A stretch of 64,000 nt of DNA from contig JAAYTB010000159.1 of assembly GCA_012523855.1 (NCBI GenBank), positions 1 through 64,000 of the forward strand, given 5' to 3'. Source of the stretch: Clostridia bacterium (GTDB lineage Bacteria; Bacillota; Clostridia; Clostridiales; Clostridiaceae). The notes beneath the pieces are model-generated. The model had not been told where the DNA came from. It saw nothing but the letters and a program-made list of their open reading frames with translations, and searched no databases. The position numbers and the translations under genes are program-made. This document shows positions 27,429 through 36,019 of the stretch, piece after piece. Each line of letters opens with the position of its first letter. The first letter of the stretch is position 1.

Positions 27429-28925
27429 ATGATGGATACTTGCTTTTCCTTAAGTAAGCCAGATGTAAAAAGAATAGATTCTACGGTGTTAGATTTAGTG
27501 CCAGAGGATTTTGCTATTAAACATAGGATACTTCCCTTTATGGTTCAAGATGGCCTTTTGTATATAGCAATGGAGAAGAAGGAAGCTGGGGAGATAATTG
27601 CTCGATTGAGGTTAATAACTAATATGAAGGTATCTATAGTTGAATATAAAAGTGAAGATTTAGATAAACTTATTTTCCAAGCCTATAAGCATCTTAATTT
27701 CCTTAAGGCTATTGAAAATTTAAAAAATGAGATTAAAACTGAATATTTTAGGTTTAGCAATAGTAAAGAGCCAGAGTCTAATAGTAATGCTCCAGGTGTG
27801 AAAATTTTAAACCATATAATTAATACTGCCATTGAAAGGAGAGCCAGCGACATTCATTTTGAACCTTATGGCAGTTTTTTCCAAATCCGATATAGGATTG
27901 ATGGCAGTCTATGCAAGTTCTTTCAAATACCAATAGAGGTTTATGGTACCGTTACAAGTAGGCTTAAGGTATTAGCTCATATGGATATATCGGAAAAAAG
28001 AGCCTTTCAGGATGGGAAATGCAAACACTTTCATGGCAATAAGGAATTTGATCTGAGGGTGTCTTCTATACCTGTAGTCTATGGGGAAAAATTTGTAGTG
28101 AGAATATTGGATAAATCTAATTTATTTATTAGTTTAGATAAGATTTACTACAAAAAAGAGCAGAATAAATTAGTAAAAAACTTTCTTATGAAAGGCAGCG
28201 GCATAATTTTAACTACAGGACCTACTGGTAGCGGTAAGTCCACCACACTTTATGCTATGTTAAAGGAACTAAATAAGCAAAGTTGCAATATTACAACTAT
28301 AGAAAATCCCGTTGAGTATACAATGAAAGGTGTAAATCAAATAAATGTTAACCCTAAGGCGGGAATAACCTTCGCCGCTGGCTTAAGAAGTGTTTTGAGG
28401 CAGGATCCAGATATTATTATGCTAGGAGAAATTAGAGATGAACAGACAGCGGCTATAGCTATTAGAGCTGCTATAACAGGCCACTTGGTCTTATCTACTC
28501 TTCATACTCGGGATGCCAAAGGAGCTATTACAAGACTACTAGAAATGGGTGTAGAAAAATACTTGTTAGCAGATGCTTTGATAGCTCTCATAGCCCAAAG
28601 ATTAGTTAGGAAGATCTGTCCTAAATGCAAAGAAAGTTATTATCCTTCTCACTTTGAAAAGGAAATTCTCTCATTATCAAAGGATAAAAAATTGTTCAGA
28701 GGAAAAGGATGTTCTGATTGTAACTATAGCGGATATTCAAACCGACAGGTAATAAGTGAAATAATATCTATTGATGAGGATTGGAGAAGAAAATTATTAT
28801 TGGTCAATAATAATTTTGATGGCTTTAGAATTAAGAAAAAAGATAGCTTACAAGAGCAATGTAAGGCCTTAGTTATTGCAGGTATAACAACAAGCGACGA
28901 GTTTATTAAGGTTTATAAGGGATAA
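27429..28925 (+). CDS. pilB: Type IV pilus assembly ATPase PilB (GspE family)
   Basis: A 498-residue secretion ATPase. It has an MshEN-like N-terminal domain, RASDIHFEPYG near 140, Walker A GPTGSGKSTTLYAML near 260, the Asp box and Walker B in RQDPDIIMLGEIRDEQTA, and the His box TGHLVLSTLHTRDA. A zinc-binding Cys4 (CPKC .. CSDC) lies near 398-438. It powers pilin polymerisation at the inner membrane. First gene of an eleven-gene pilus operon; no pilT-like retraction ATPase follows. Confidence 0.94.
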   Translation: MMDTCFSLSKPDVKRIDSTVLDLVPEDFAIKHRILPFMVQDGLLYIAMEKKEAGEIIARLRLITNMKVSIVEYKSEDLDKLIFQAYKHLNFLKAIENLKNEIKTEYFRFSNSKEPESNSNAPGVKILNHIINTAIERRASDIHFEPYGSFFQIRYRIDGSLCKFFQIPIEVYGTVTSRLKVLAHMDISEKRAFQDGKCKHFHGNKEFDLRVSSIPVVYGEKFVVRILDKSNLFISLDKIYYKKEQNKLVKNFLMKGSGIILTTGPTGSGKSTTLYAMLKELNKQSCNITTIENPVEYTMKGVNQINVNPKAGITFAAGLRSVLRQDPDIIMLGEIRDEQTAAIAIRAAITGHLVLSTLHTRDAKGAITRLLEMGVEKYLLADALIALIAQRLVRKICPKCKESYYPSHFEKEILSLSKDKKLFRGKGCSDCNYSGYSNRQVISEIISIDEDWRRKLLLVNNNFDGFRIKKKDSLQEQCKALVIAGITTSDEFIKVYKG

Positions 28926-28945
28926 ATTTATAAAAGGTGGAAGAA

Positions 28946-30136
28946 ATGAGAAAGTTTCGATATGTGTCTATGAATAATGAAGGGGAGATAGTGAAAGGGC
29001 AATGGGAATGCAATAATATAAAAGAGTTAATTGAATATTTACATGAGAAAAAAGAGTCTTTGCTTTTTATAGATAAGGATAAGCTTAATTTTAAGAAAAT
29101 CACATTTAAGCAAGGAATTAAAAACAATGAACTGGCCTTATTTTGCAAGTATTTCGGAATCATGTTGGAAAGTGGTGTTCCACTGTTGGAAATTACCAAT
29201 ATTAACAGCTTGCAATTCAAAAAAGGAAAATTGTATGAGAATAATATGTATATTGCACAAGCTTTAAGAAGAGGGGAGGCCTTACATGAAGCTATAACTA
29301 ATTGCCCTTATAAGTTTCCTGAATTCTTTATTAATATGGTTAAAGTAGGGGAGGATTCAGGAAATCTAGGAGAAGTTTATAATAATTTATCTACTTATTA
29401 TTATAAAAAAAGCAAGCTTAGTAAAAAACTAATAGAAGTTGCCATTTACCCAACTTTTGTTTTCGTCTTTAGTATATTTTTAGCTATGATCCTATTGACC
29501 ACAGTGGTGCCTTCTATGCTAGATATGATTTTGTCTATGGGAGGGGACCTTCCCTTAGCAACAAAGATAACTTTGGCAGTTAGTTTTTTTCTTACCAATA
29601 ATTTTGGATATATTGTAGCTTTTATTTTAGCTACAATGGTTATTTTAAAAGTCTTAACAAAGGCTGGTAAGGTGAACTTTGATTTTATTAGGAGAAAACT
29701 CCCACTTGTAAAAGAGATTTTTTACAAAAGTTCTTCTTATGATTTTCTTTACGCTTTATATTTGCTTTATCACAGTGGAGTTAATATAGTAACCTCCCTA
29801 GAAGGAGCTGCACAAATCATATCGGATAGCTACATTAGGGAACAAGTTTTAAACAGTGCTAATTATATAAGAGAGGGTAGCAATCTAGCGGAGGCATTAA
29901 TGAATGTTGAAATAATTGATTACAGTAGTTTAACTATGATTTGTTTAGGAGAAGAAACAGGCAAACTAAGTGAAATATTGAGTCGCCTATTAATGATTAT
30001 TGAAGATGAATTGAGGTCCAAGTTAGAAAAATTACTTCAGCTTTTACAGCCTATATCTATATTGATTGTAGGTATTATAGTAGGCAGTATCGTGATTTCA
30101 ATTCTTTTGCCTATGTTTAGTTTGTATAGTCTATAA
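28946..30136 (+). CDS. pilC: Type IV pilus inner-membrane platform protein PilC (GspF family)
   Basis: A 396-residue protein with two GspF domains: the first has LALFCKYFGIMLESGVPLLE and VGEDSGNLGEVYNNLSTYY, the second YDFLYALYLLYHSGVNIV and ICLGEETGKLSEIL. Three membrane segments lie near 170-190, 215-235 and 370-390. It is the platform on which PilB acts. ATG 28946 is chosen: AAAGGTGG ends 6 bases before it, and the GTG at 28937 overlaps that site. Confidence 0.93.
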   Translation: MRKFRYVSMNNEGEIVKGQWECNNIKELIEYLHEKKESLLFIDKDKLNFKKITFKQGIKNNELALFCKYFGIMLESGVPLLEITNINSLQFKKGKLYENNMYIAQALRRGEALHEAITNCPYKFPEFFINMVKVGEDSGNLGEVYNNLSTYYYKKSKLSKKLIEVAIYPTFVFVFSIFLAMILLTTVVPSMLDMILSMGGDLPLATKITLAVSFFLTNNFGYIVAFILATMVILKVLTKAGKVNFDFIRRKLPLVKEIFYKSSSYDFLYALYLLYHSGVNIVTSLEGAAQIISDSYIREQVLNSANYIREGSNLAEALMNVEIIDYSSLTMICLGEETGKLSEILSRLLMIIEDELRSKLEKLLQLLQPISILIVGIIVGSIVISILLPMFSLYSL

Positions 30137-30153
30137 AAAGGTTGTGTTAAAGT

Positions 30154-30537
30154 TTGAAAAAAGCTTTTACTCTTATTGAACTAACAGTAGGAATATCAAT
30201 TATATTAATTTTAGTCAGCAGTGCTAACTTAGCCTATAAGTACTATATAAGGCACAGCAGGGATAGAGCTATTAGCTTCTTTAGTGAAGAAATTTTTGAG
30301 GCTGTTATTTATCTTTATGAGGATAGGGGGAATTCCCTTGATGATAGAGATCTGCTTCAAGGAGTTAAGGAGCTAACTAACAATGATTTATCTGTTAGGA
30401 AAATAAATATGGATGACAAATTAATTTACCTTATCTTTTGCTGTCAGCAAAGAGAATACCTGATGAAAATTGATTTGAAAAATTGTAGCTTTACAGTTAT
30501 TGAAATGGTAGGAGATAGGATTATTTATGAAAATTAA
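30154..30537 (+). CDS. Prepilin-like protein (type IV pilin signal)
   Basis: A 127-residue protein with a class III signal: MKKA, cleavage, then FTLIELTVGISIILILVSSA with Glu5. The residue before the cut is Ala rather than the usual Gly. The C-terminal domain of about 95 residues is small. It could be the major pilin or a pseudopilin. TTG start; the frame overlaps the next gene by 11 bases. Confidence 0.85.
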   Translation: MKKAFTLIELTVGISIILILVSSANLAYKYYIRHSRDRAISFFSEEIFEAVIYLYEDRGNSLDDRDLLQGVKELTNNDLSVRKINMDDKLIYLIFCCQQREYLMKIDLKNCSFTVIEMVGDRIIYEN

Positions 30538-30976
30538 AAAAGCTTATACATTACTTGAACTTACGGTGGTTTTGTCAATTTTTAGTATTGTATTTTTGAT
30601 TTTTAGCAATGGCATAAAGGCCTATAAAAACTTTCAAAATGCCATAGTAGTTGAGCAATGCAGTAGTTCAATTATGACCTTTATTAATAGCTGTAAGCAA
30701 TACTGTTATAACAATGAAGTAGAAGGATATATTTTGTGTGACCAAGAGAAGAATAGATTGAGTTTTTATACTGGCAGTAGTCGAAAGAAGGTCTTAAAGC
30801 TTCCTCAAGGATGCAAATTACAGATGGTTAATACAGCTTCTGGTAGGCAAAGGCTAAATTTTGATTCAAAGGGTTTTACTTCAGATGCGTGTACTATTAG
30901 GTATTTAGATTTAAAAGATCTAGAACATAAAATAACTATAAGTGTAGGTACAGCTTATGTGGAAATTAAGGATTAG
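30527..30976 (+). CDS. Prepilin-like protein (pseudopilin)
   Basis: A 149-residue protein with a class III signal: MKIKKA followed by YTLLELTVVLSIFSIVFLIF, again with Ala before the cut and Glu5 present. The C-terminal domain has a cysteine pair (CSSS, SCKQYC). Probably a GspH-like minor pilin, by its two-strand C-terminal pattern and place after a larger operon start. It overlaps both neighbours by 11-20 bases, so translation is coupled. Confidence 0.82.
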   Translation: MKIKKAYTLLELTVVLSIFSIVFLIFSNGIKAYKNFQNAIVVEQCSSSIMTFINSCKQYCYNNEVEGYILCDQEKNRLSFYTGSSRKKVLKLPQGCKLQMVNTASGRQRLNFDSKGFTSDACTIRYLDLKDLEHKITISVGTAYVEIKD

Positions 30977-31400
30977 TAAAGGGAATTCTTTATTAGATGT
31001 GATGATATCCCTGTGTATTTTTTCTCTATTATCTCTTTTTGCATTTGATATGTATATGGCCAAAGTTAGACTAAATAATCAAAATAATCAACTAGTAAAT
31101 TATATTAACTGTATGGAAGTAGCAGCTAATAATATATGCTTAAATCACAGCTATGATGAGTTGCTCACTTATAGGGATGAAGATCTTTGGTATATAAACC
31201 AGCAAGATTTAAATGTAGATAATCTTAGCCAAGGTCAAATCTTATCATTATTGAGCCCTAATATAGAAAATGATAGAACATATCTAAGTATTAGTATATC
31301 CGGTACAGATGTATTAAGGCTATCATTTAAACTGAAGTATTCTATTAATGGGAAGGTTGATGTTATAGAGTATGAAAGATATAAAGGCTGCTATAATTAA
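30957..31400 (+). CDS. Divergent pseudopilin with Asp at position +5
   Basis: A 147-residue protein whose N-terminus, MWKLRISKG then NSLLDVMISLCIFSLLSLFAF, has the prepilin pattern with Gly before the cut, but Asp replaces Glu5. Glu5 normally pairs with the neighbouring pilin's N-terminus and aids methylation. A minor pilin (PilV/GspI-like by order) is likely. Overlaps the genes on both sides. Confidence 0.78.
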   Translation: MWKLRISKGNSLLDVMISLCIFSLLSLFAFDMYMAKVRLNNQNNQLVNYINCMEVAANNICLNHSYDELLTYRDEDLWYINQQDLNVDNLSQGQILSLLSPNIENDRTYLSISISGTDVLRLSFKLKYSINGKVDVIEYERYKGCYN

Positions 31401-31848
31401 GAGGCCTAGAAAAGGTTTTACCTTATTGGAAGTTACCACTGCTATATCTATTATGAGCATACTAATGCTAGCTATATTTTCCCTCTTTACTTTCTTTGTA
31501 AGAGAGTTTAAAAATGCAGCTGCAGAAAATCGGGAAGATTTTTACATAAATGAAGGGTTAAGGTTTATTGAAAATGAAATTTGTAGTGGAAATAAGGAAG
31601 TAAAGTTTCGTGAGGATCTTATAGAAATAAGAAGAACTTCTGATGAAAGGATGGATTTCATCAGGGAAAGTCAAGGGAATTTGATAATAGAATATACTTT
31701 AGCAGGAAGAAGTCATGGAACAAATGTGTTTTTAAAAAACATTTCAGATTTTAGCATAGATATTTATGAACAACTGGTAATAGTTAATATTGTGAACAGT
31801 AAGGGAGAAGTGCATAGAAAGTGTATAAATACTGGCTATATAAAGTGA
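31372..31848 (+). CDS. Prepilin-like protein, PilW/GspJ-like by position
   Basis: A 158-residue protein with a canonical class III signal: RPRKG then FTLLEVTTAISIMSILMLAIF (Gly before the cut, Glu5 kept). It has a long leader of about 15 residues. Its place as fourth pilin-like gene and the FINEG..LRFIENEI region fit a GspJ/PilW-type minor pilin, but this is by position mainly. Ends in a GTGA overlap with the next gene. Confidence 0.8.
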   Translation: MKDIKAAIIKRPRKGFTLLEVTTAISIMSILMLAIFSLFTFFVREFKNAAAENREDFYINEGLRFIENEICSGNKEVKFREDLIEIRRTSDERMDFIRESQGNLIIEYTLAGRSHGTNVFLKNISDFSIDIYEQLVIVNIVNSKGEVHRKCINTGYIK

Positions 31849-32285
31849 AAAAAGGGCATATGTCAATATATGTTATGCTAGCAGGTGTATTACTTCTAAC
31901 TATTTCACTGGCCCTATTCAAATTTGAAATAGAAAGAAAAAAATCCTTAAGTTATAGGAGAAAGGCAGTAGAAAAAATTGATGAAAGGGATTATAGACGA
32001 GAAAAGGTTTTTTCTGATTTATATAAAATTTTAAAAGAAGCTGGTCACAATCATAATAAGACTAGTATTATTCAGTATTTGAAAAGTCATAGTTCAGACA
32101 TTGACTTGGATTTTGAAGGAATGAGCCTCCGCTTTATTCCAGAAAAAGAGCAGCTTTTGTTAATCTATAATCATAATGTTCATTATAATCGTGTAGAATA
32201 CTATGATTTTGATGTAGCTGAAGAAGGCCTCACATTTAATTTATTAACTAGTGATTTGATTGGGAGATATGATTATGTTTATTAG
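31845..32285 (+). CDS. PilX/GspK-like minor pilin candidate
   Basis: A 146-residue protein starting VKKGHMSIYVMLAGVLLLTI, i.e. a basic KKG leader before a hydrophobic helix without Glu5, as seen in PilX and ComGG-type proteins. GTG 31845 shares bases with the previous TGA (GTGA), the usual coupling mark; a GTG at 31821 or ATG at 31860 are alternatives. The rest is hydrophilic and unrecognised. Function by position: tip or initiation subunit. Confidence 0.65.
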   Translation: MKKGHMSIYVMLAGVLLLTISLALFKFEIERKKSLSYRRKAVEKIDERDYRREKVFSDLYKILKEAGHNHNKTSIIQYLKSHSSDIDLDFEGMSLRFIPEKEQLLLIYNHNVHYNRVEYYDFDVAEEGLTFNLLTSDLIGRYDYVY

Positions 32286-32964
32286 CAAAGTTATGAAGGT
32301 ATATGACGATAATATAGAGCTAGTAATAGAAAAATTGAAAACTACAGGTCCAGGAAAGATTAAATTTATATTTTATGATGAAGATATCTATATAGATACA
32401 CTATCTATTCCTGTAGTTAAAAAAGCCTGGATCCATAATATAATTAATAATAAACTTATATATAATTTTGACGACATTGGCAAGTTTTCTTTTAGTTATG
32501 AGATTCTTACTAAGAAAGAAAATAAATATCTGATAGTTCTATATTGCATTAATTCCAGGAAAAATATTTTATATAAAAGTTTAGAGCCTAAACATAAGGT
32601 TGTTGGAGTATTTCTTATTCAACATTGTTATCACTATTTTGTCAAAGAACTTGTAAAAGTAAAAGATTTTATATTAGTTTTTAACTCGAAAAAATACACA
32701 TATGTAATCTTTTCTTATAATGGCTTCTTAAAGAAAAATATAATATTCAAGAATGGTGAGGTAGAGATAGGTGAAATTTTAGACTGTATTAATGAAATCT
32801 TATCCAATGAAGATAATGATGGAACTGTGAAGAATACTCCGATTATAATGATTAATTATGAAAAAGTGGATTCGCTAATGAAAATGTTAAGTGACTGCTC
32901 CTTTAGGAATATGGGAACAGTAGATGAAAATAGAATTATTAGAAAATATGTAGGTGTGTTATGA
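32275..32964 (+). CDS. Pilus operon protein, PilM-like by position
   Basis: A 229-residue protein without membrane segment or signal, in the place usually held by pilM. I see no actin-fold phosphate motifs that would prove PilM. If it is PilM, it binds the cytoplasmic tail of the next protein. ATG 32275 lies 8 bases after GGGAG and overlaps the previous gene by 11 bases. Identity is inferred from order only. Confidence 0.55.
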   Translation: MFISKVMKVYDDNIELVIEKLKTTGPGKIKFIFYDEDIYIDTLSIPVVKKAWIHNIINNKLIYNFDDIGKFSFSYEILTKKENKYLIVLYCINSRKNILYKSLEPKHKVVGVFLIQHCYHYFVKELVKVKDFILVFNSKKYTYVIFSYNGFLKKNIIFKNGEVEIGEILDCINEILSNEDNDGTVKNTPIIMINYEKVDSLMKMLSDCSFRNMGTVDENRIIRKYVGVL

Positions 32965-33434
32965 TGAAAAGACATAACTTTATAATGAAAGAATATGAGA
33001 AAGACCTTAGCAAAAGGGAAAATAAAAGGTTTATCTACACAGTGCTAATCCTATTTACTATTAATTTGATTGGCCTTTCATTCCTTAATTATAAAAAAAA
33101 TAAATTAAGCAATAGAACTAGCAAAGCTGTTTTTAAAGTAAGGGAGGAAGAAAGAATAAAGGAAAAAGAGGAACATACATATATCTTTGATTTACGGGAA
33201 AAGTTTGAAAGGTGTTTAGATAAATCCGTTAAGGTAAAGGCTTTCTTTTGGGAGGAAGGTAATATAAGAACTCAAATTATAGCAGTGGATGAAAGTCATT
33301 GTATAGATTTTATAAATAAATTGGAGGAAAGTGAAGTCTTCCAAATTATTGGCCTTTCCACCATAGATAGTACTGAAGAGGGCTATAAGTTATCTTTAGA
33401 TATTGCTACAAAGGAGGATAAGGATAGCAGGTGA
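32961..33434 (+). CDS. Pilus operon protein, PilN-like by position and topology
   Basis: A 157-residue bitopic protein: cytoplasmic N-terminus of about 23 residues, membrane segment (FIYTVLILFTINLIGLSFL), coiled coil to about residue 80, then a small domain (FFWEEGNIRTQIIAV). This is the PilN plan. Start overlaps the previous stop by 4 bases (ATGATG) and its end overlaps the next GTG. Confidence 0.65.
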   Translation: MMKRHNFIMKEYEKDLSKRENKRFIYTVLILFTINLIGLSFLNYKKNKLSNRTSKAVFKVREEERIKEKEEHTYIFDLREKFERCLDKSVKVKAFFWEEGNIRTQIIAVDESHCIDFINKLEESEVFQIIGLSTIDSTEEGYKLSLDIATKEDKDSR

Positions 33435-33835
33435 AAAAGTTTTTGTACGCAACCGTCTGCACAATACTTATAATATTTTTTATAATACAAGGAAAACTTA
33501 TATTGTATGCTGAAAGGGAAAAGGAAAAAGTAAACTTACCTTTAGCAAATGAAAAGTCTAGCAAGCTATATGAAGAGAAAGAAGAAGAGATAACCTTAAA
33601 CAGAATAATGATGTTGCTTTACTCTAAGAATAGACAATATGAAGTGAAGAGCTTATCTTTTAAGGAGGATGGCAGGGCCTTAGAAGTGGAAGTCCACTAT
33701 TTAGGAAATATAAACCATATGAGGGAGGAATTTAAGGACCTTTTAGCTTTCTCGGGATTTGAAAAAGTTAGGAGCTATCAGGAAGATGATAGTGGTTTGA
33801 AAAAGCTTTACTTATCTTTTGCTCTTAATAAATAA
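33431..33835 (+). CDS. Pilus operon protein, PilO-like by position and topology
   Basis: A 134-residue protein: membrane segment at residues 4-22, charged linker, C-terminal domain with SLSFKEDGRALEVEVHYLG and LLAFSGFEKVRSYQ, resembling PilO's ferredoxin-like fold in length and order. GTG start overlaps the previous TGA. Last gene of the pilus operon. No terminator is evident before the efp promoter. Confidence 0.6.
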   Translation: MKKFLYATVCTILIIFFIIQGKLILYAEREKEKVNLPLANEKSSKLYEEKEEEITLNRIMMLLYSKNRQYEVKSLSFKEDGRALEVEVHYLGNINHMREEFKDLLAFSGFEKVRSYQEDDSGLKKLYLSFALNK

Positions 33836-33853
33836 GCCTTGTCAAAATAATAT

Positions 33854-33882
33854 TTGCAAATATCTATAAGTTTTGATAAAAT
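33854..33882 (+). promoter_or_regulatory. Sigma-A promoter for efp
   Basis: TTGCAA (33854-33859), 17-base spacer, TAAAAT (33877-33882), about 105 bases before the efp start. A 5' leader of about 100 bases follows with no obvious riboswitch. Confidence 0.65.
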
Positions 33883-33986
33883 ATCATTGGTTTGTACTAT
33901 AAAAAGGTAGTACTATGTGTTAACTGGTATTAATACACCTAATAAGGTAATAATATTAACGAATCTTATATTTGGAGGGATACTGA

Positions 33987-34544
33987 ATGATTTCAGCAGG
34001 AGATTTAAGAAAAGGAACCACTTTTGAGTTAGATGGACAAGTATTTACAGTTGTTGACTTTTTACATGTTAAGCCAGGTAAGGGGGCCGCTTTCGTAAGA
34101 ACTAAACTTAGAAATGTTATTTCAGGTGGAGTTACTGATAAAACTTTTAATCCAACAGAAAAAGTGCAGGAAGCTGTAATTGAAAGAAAAGAAATGCAAT
34201 ATTTGTATTCTGATGGTGAATTATACTATTTCATGGATCAGGAAACTTTTGAACAAATTCCTTTAAACTATGAAAAGGTTGAAGAGGCTATAAAATTCTT
34301 AAAGGAAAATATGTTTGCAATTATTAAATTTTATAAAGGGGAAGCTTTTTCAGTAGAAGCTCCAAACTTTGTAGAACTTCAGATAATTGAAACAGAACCA
34401 GGATTTAAAGGAAATACTGCAACAAATACACTTAAGCCTGCAAAGGTAGAAACAGGAGCAATAGTGAATGTGCCACTGTTCGTTAACGAAGGGGATACTA
34501 TAAGAATAGATACAAGAACTGGCGAATATATGGAAAGAGTTTAA
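33987..34544 (+). CDS. efp: Elongation factor P
   Basis: A 185-residue protein with three beta-barrel domains. The tip loop [14 protein letters not shown] carries Lys32, the residue modified with 5-aminopentanol in B. subtilis; [11 protein letters not shown] and [20 protein letters not shown] are the domain III signature. EF-P relieves ribosome stalling at proline runs. GGAGGG lies 8 bases before the ATG. YmfF/YmfH-like genes, named for the same modification, lie at 2205-4706. Confidence 0.98.
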   Translation: MISAGDLRKGTTFELDGQVFTVVDFLHVKPGKGAAFVRTKLRNVISGGVTDKTFNPTEKVQEAVIERKEMQYLYSDGELYYFMDQETFEQIPLNYEKVEEAIKFLKENMFAIIKFYKGEAFSVEAPNFVELQIIETEPGFKGNTATNTLKPAKVETGAIVNVPLFVNEGDTIRIDTRTGEYMERV

Positions 34545-34582
34545 CAGCTTTTGAAATATTCCGCTTATAAGGGGTGTGTTTT

Positions 34583-34945
34583 ATGGACACGATAAAAACT
34601 AAAGTAGCCTATGTTCGGGGAATGATGGATGGGCTGGCAATTGATCTGGATACTAAAGAAGGTAAGGTTTTGTCAGCTATGTTGAATCTATTGGAGGATA
34701 TAGCAGATAAAATCGAGGAGATTGATTTTAGGCAGGAAGAGTTGGAGACCTATATTGATGATGATATATACGATCAAAATTCTGAAGCTAGTTTTGAAGA
34801 GGACGATTTCATAGAATTTCTTTGTCATCGATGTGGAGAAACAATATATGTAGATAAATCAATTGTTAATAACAATGAACAAATAGAATGTCCTAACTGT
34901 ACTTGCAATTTAATAAGTGACACAACACCCAATTTAAATGATTAA
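34583..34945 (+). CDS. CD1247 N-terminal domain protein with C-terminal zinc ribbon
   Basis: A 120-residue protein. The helical N-terminus (TIKTKVAYVRGMMDGLAID) matches the CD1247 N-terminal domain found beside spoIIIAA in clostridia. The C-terminal part has FLCHRCGETIYVDKS .. IECPNCTCNL, a CxxC-CxxC zinc ribbon. Role unknown. ATG 34583 lies 7 bases after AAGGGGTG. A terminator follows, separating it from the spoIIIA operon. Confidence 0.8.
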   Translation: MDTIKTKVAYVRGMMDGLAIDLDTKEGKVLSAMLNLLEDIADKIEEIDFRQEELETYIDDDIYDQNSEASFEEDDFIEFLCHRCGETIYVDKSIVNNNEQIECPNCTCNLISDTTPNLND

Positions 34946-34957
34946 TAAATAGCTTTA

Positions 34958-34998
34958 AGAAAATCCTTAAGTAAAAATACTTAAGGATTTTCTTTTTG
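34958..34998 (+). terminator. Terminator before the spoIIIA operon
   Basis: A perfect 15-bp stem, AGAAAATCCTTAAGT / ACTTAAGGATTTTCT, followed by TTTTTG. Confidence 0.92.
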
Positions 34999-35041
34999 TT
35001 TGTAATAATTTACCTACCTAGTAAATAAAAATTAATAAGAA

Positions 35042-35083
35042 GGGAGGTGAAACACTACTCTAAAACTTAGTGTTTAGAGTGAG
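35042..35083 (+). promoter_or_regulatory. Shine-Dalgarno and hairpin before spoIIIAA start
   Basis: GGGAGGTGA (35042-35050) is 33 bases or more from the ATG. AAACACTA (35050-35057) pairs perfectly with TAGTGTTT (35068-35075); folded, the site is about 10 bases from the ATG. A competing pair CTCTAAA / TTTAGAG (35058-35064, 35073-35079) overlaps it, so two folds exclude each other. Confidence 0.6.
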
Positions 35084-36019
35084 ATGAAAGATATGGATAC
35101 CAATGAAATTTTAAGTATATTGCCACAGAAGGTTCAAAGTCTATTAAGAACAGTAACAAATAAGAGTAAGTTGCAGGAAATAAGAATAAAAACAAACCGT
35201 CCAATTATCTTGTGTATAGATAATGAAGAGCTGATTTTAAACTACATTGCTAGTCAAGAGGATTTGAGGACGGTGATGCAAAGGACAAGTAATTATTCTC
35301 TATATGCCTTTGAAGAGGAAATAAAACAAGGATTTATTACTATAAAGGGAGGGCATAGAGTAGGGATTTGTGGGAAGTGCGTTATTGAAGATAATAAGAT
35401 TAAAACAATAAAAAATATTGCATCTATAAATATCAGAATATCTAGAGAGATCCTAGGTTGTGCTGATAAAGTTATGCCTTTTCTTATAGAAGGAGGTCAA
35501 GTACTAAATACTATTATTATATCTCCGCCTAAGTGTGGTAAAACCACTATGCTCAGAGATATAGCAAGAAATATATCTACTGGTATGAGAGGGCTTAAGC
35601 TTAGTGGTAAAAAGGTATGTATAATTGATGAAAGAAGCGAGCTGGCAGCATGTTGTGAAGGTGTGCCACAGATGGATGTAGGTATCCGGACTGATGTTTT
35701 GGATAATTGCATGAAAAGTGAAGGGATAATGATGGCTATAAGAAGTATGTCACCAGAACTTATAGTCTGCGATGAGATAGGTACATACAGGGATATGGAG
35801 AGTATTTTATCAGCTCTCAGCTGTGGTGTGAATTTGATTACTACTATTCATGGTAATGGTTTGGATGATTTTTATAGCAGAGTAGTCTTTAAAGATTTAA
35901 TAAATAATCATGTTTTTAGGAGAGCTGTGGTTCTCAGTAATAGAAAAGGTGTAGGGACCCTAGAAGAAATTTATGATTTCACTAAGAAAGAATATATTTG
36001 GAGGAAACAATATGATTAA
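35084..36019 (+). CDS. spoIIIAA: Stage III sporulation ATPase SpoIIIAA
   Basis: A 311-residue AAA-type secretion ATPase of the SpoIIIA-SpoIIQ channel, made in the mother cell. Walker A is PPKCGKTTMLRDIAR near 150, Walker B LIVCDEIGTYRDMESI near 225, followed by ITTIHGN. An N-terminal domain (LPQKVQSLLRTV .. EIRIKTNRPIIL) is typical. An in-frame stop at 35075 prevents an earlier start; ATG 35093 is an alternative. It overlaps spoIIIAB by 8 bases. Confidence 0.97.
   Translation: MKDMDTNEILSILPQKVQSLLRTVTNKSKLQEIRIKTNRPIILCIDNEELILNYIASQEDLRTVMQRTSNYSLYAFEEEIKQGFITIKGGHRVGICGKCVIEDNKIKTIKNIASINIRISREILGCADKVMPFLIEGGQVLNTIIISPPKCGKTTMLRDIARNISTGMRGLKLSGKKVCIIDERSELAACCEGVPQMDVGIRTDVLDNCMKSEGIMMAIRSMSPELIVCDEIGTYRDMESILSALSCGVNLITTIHGNGLDDFYSRVVFKDLINNHVFRRAVVLSNRKGVGTLEEIYDFTKKEYIWRKQYD

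Noticed and set aside
35973-36011. Longer SpoIIIAB starting inside spoIIIAA
   Set aside because: GGAGG and ATG at 36012 give the normal membrane N-terminus; the extension is hydrophilic and lies in the other gene.
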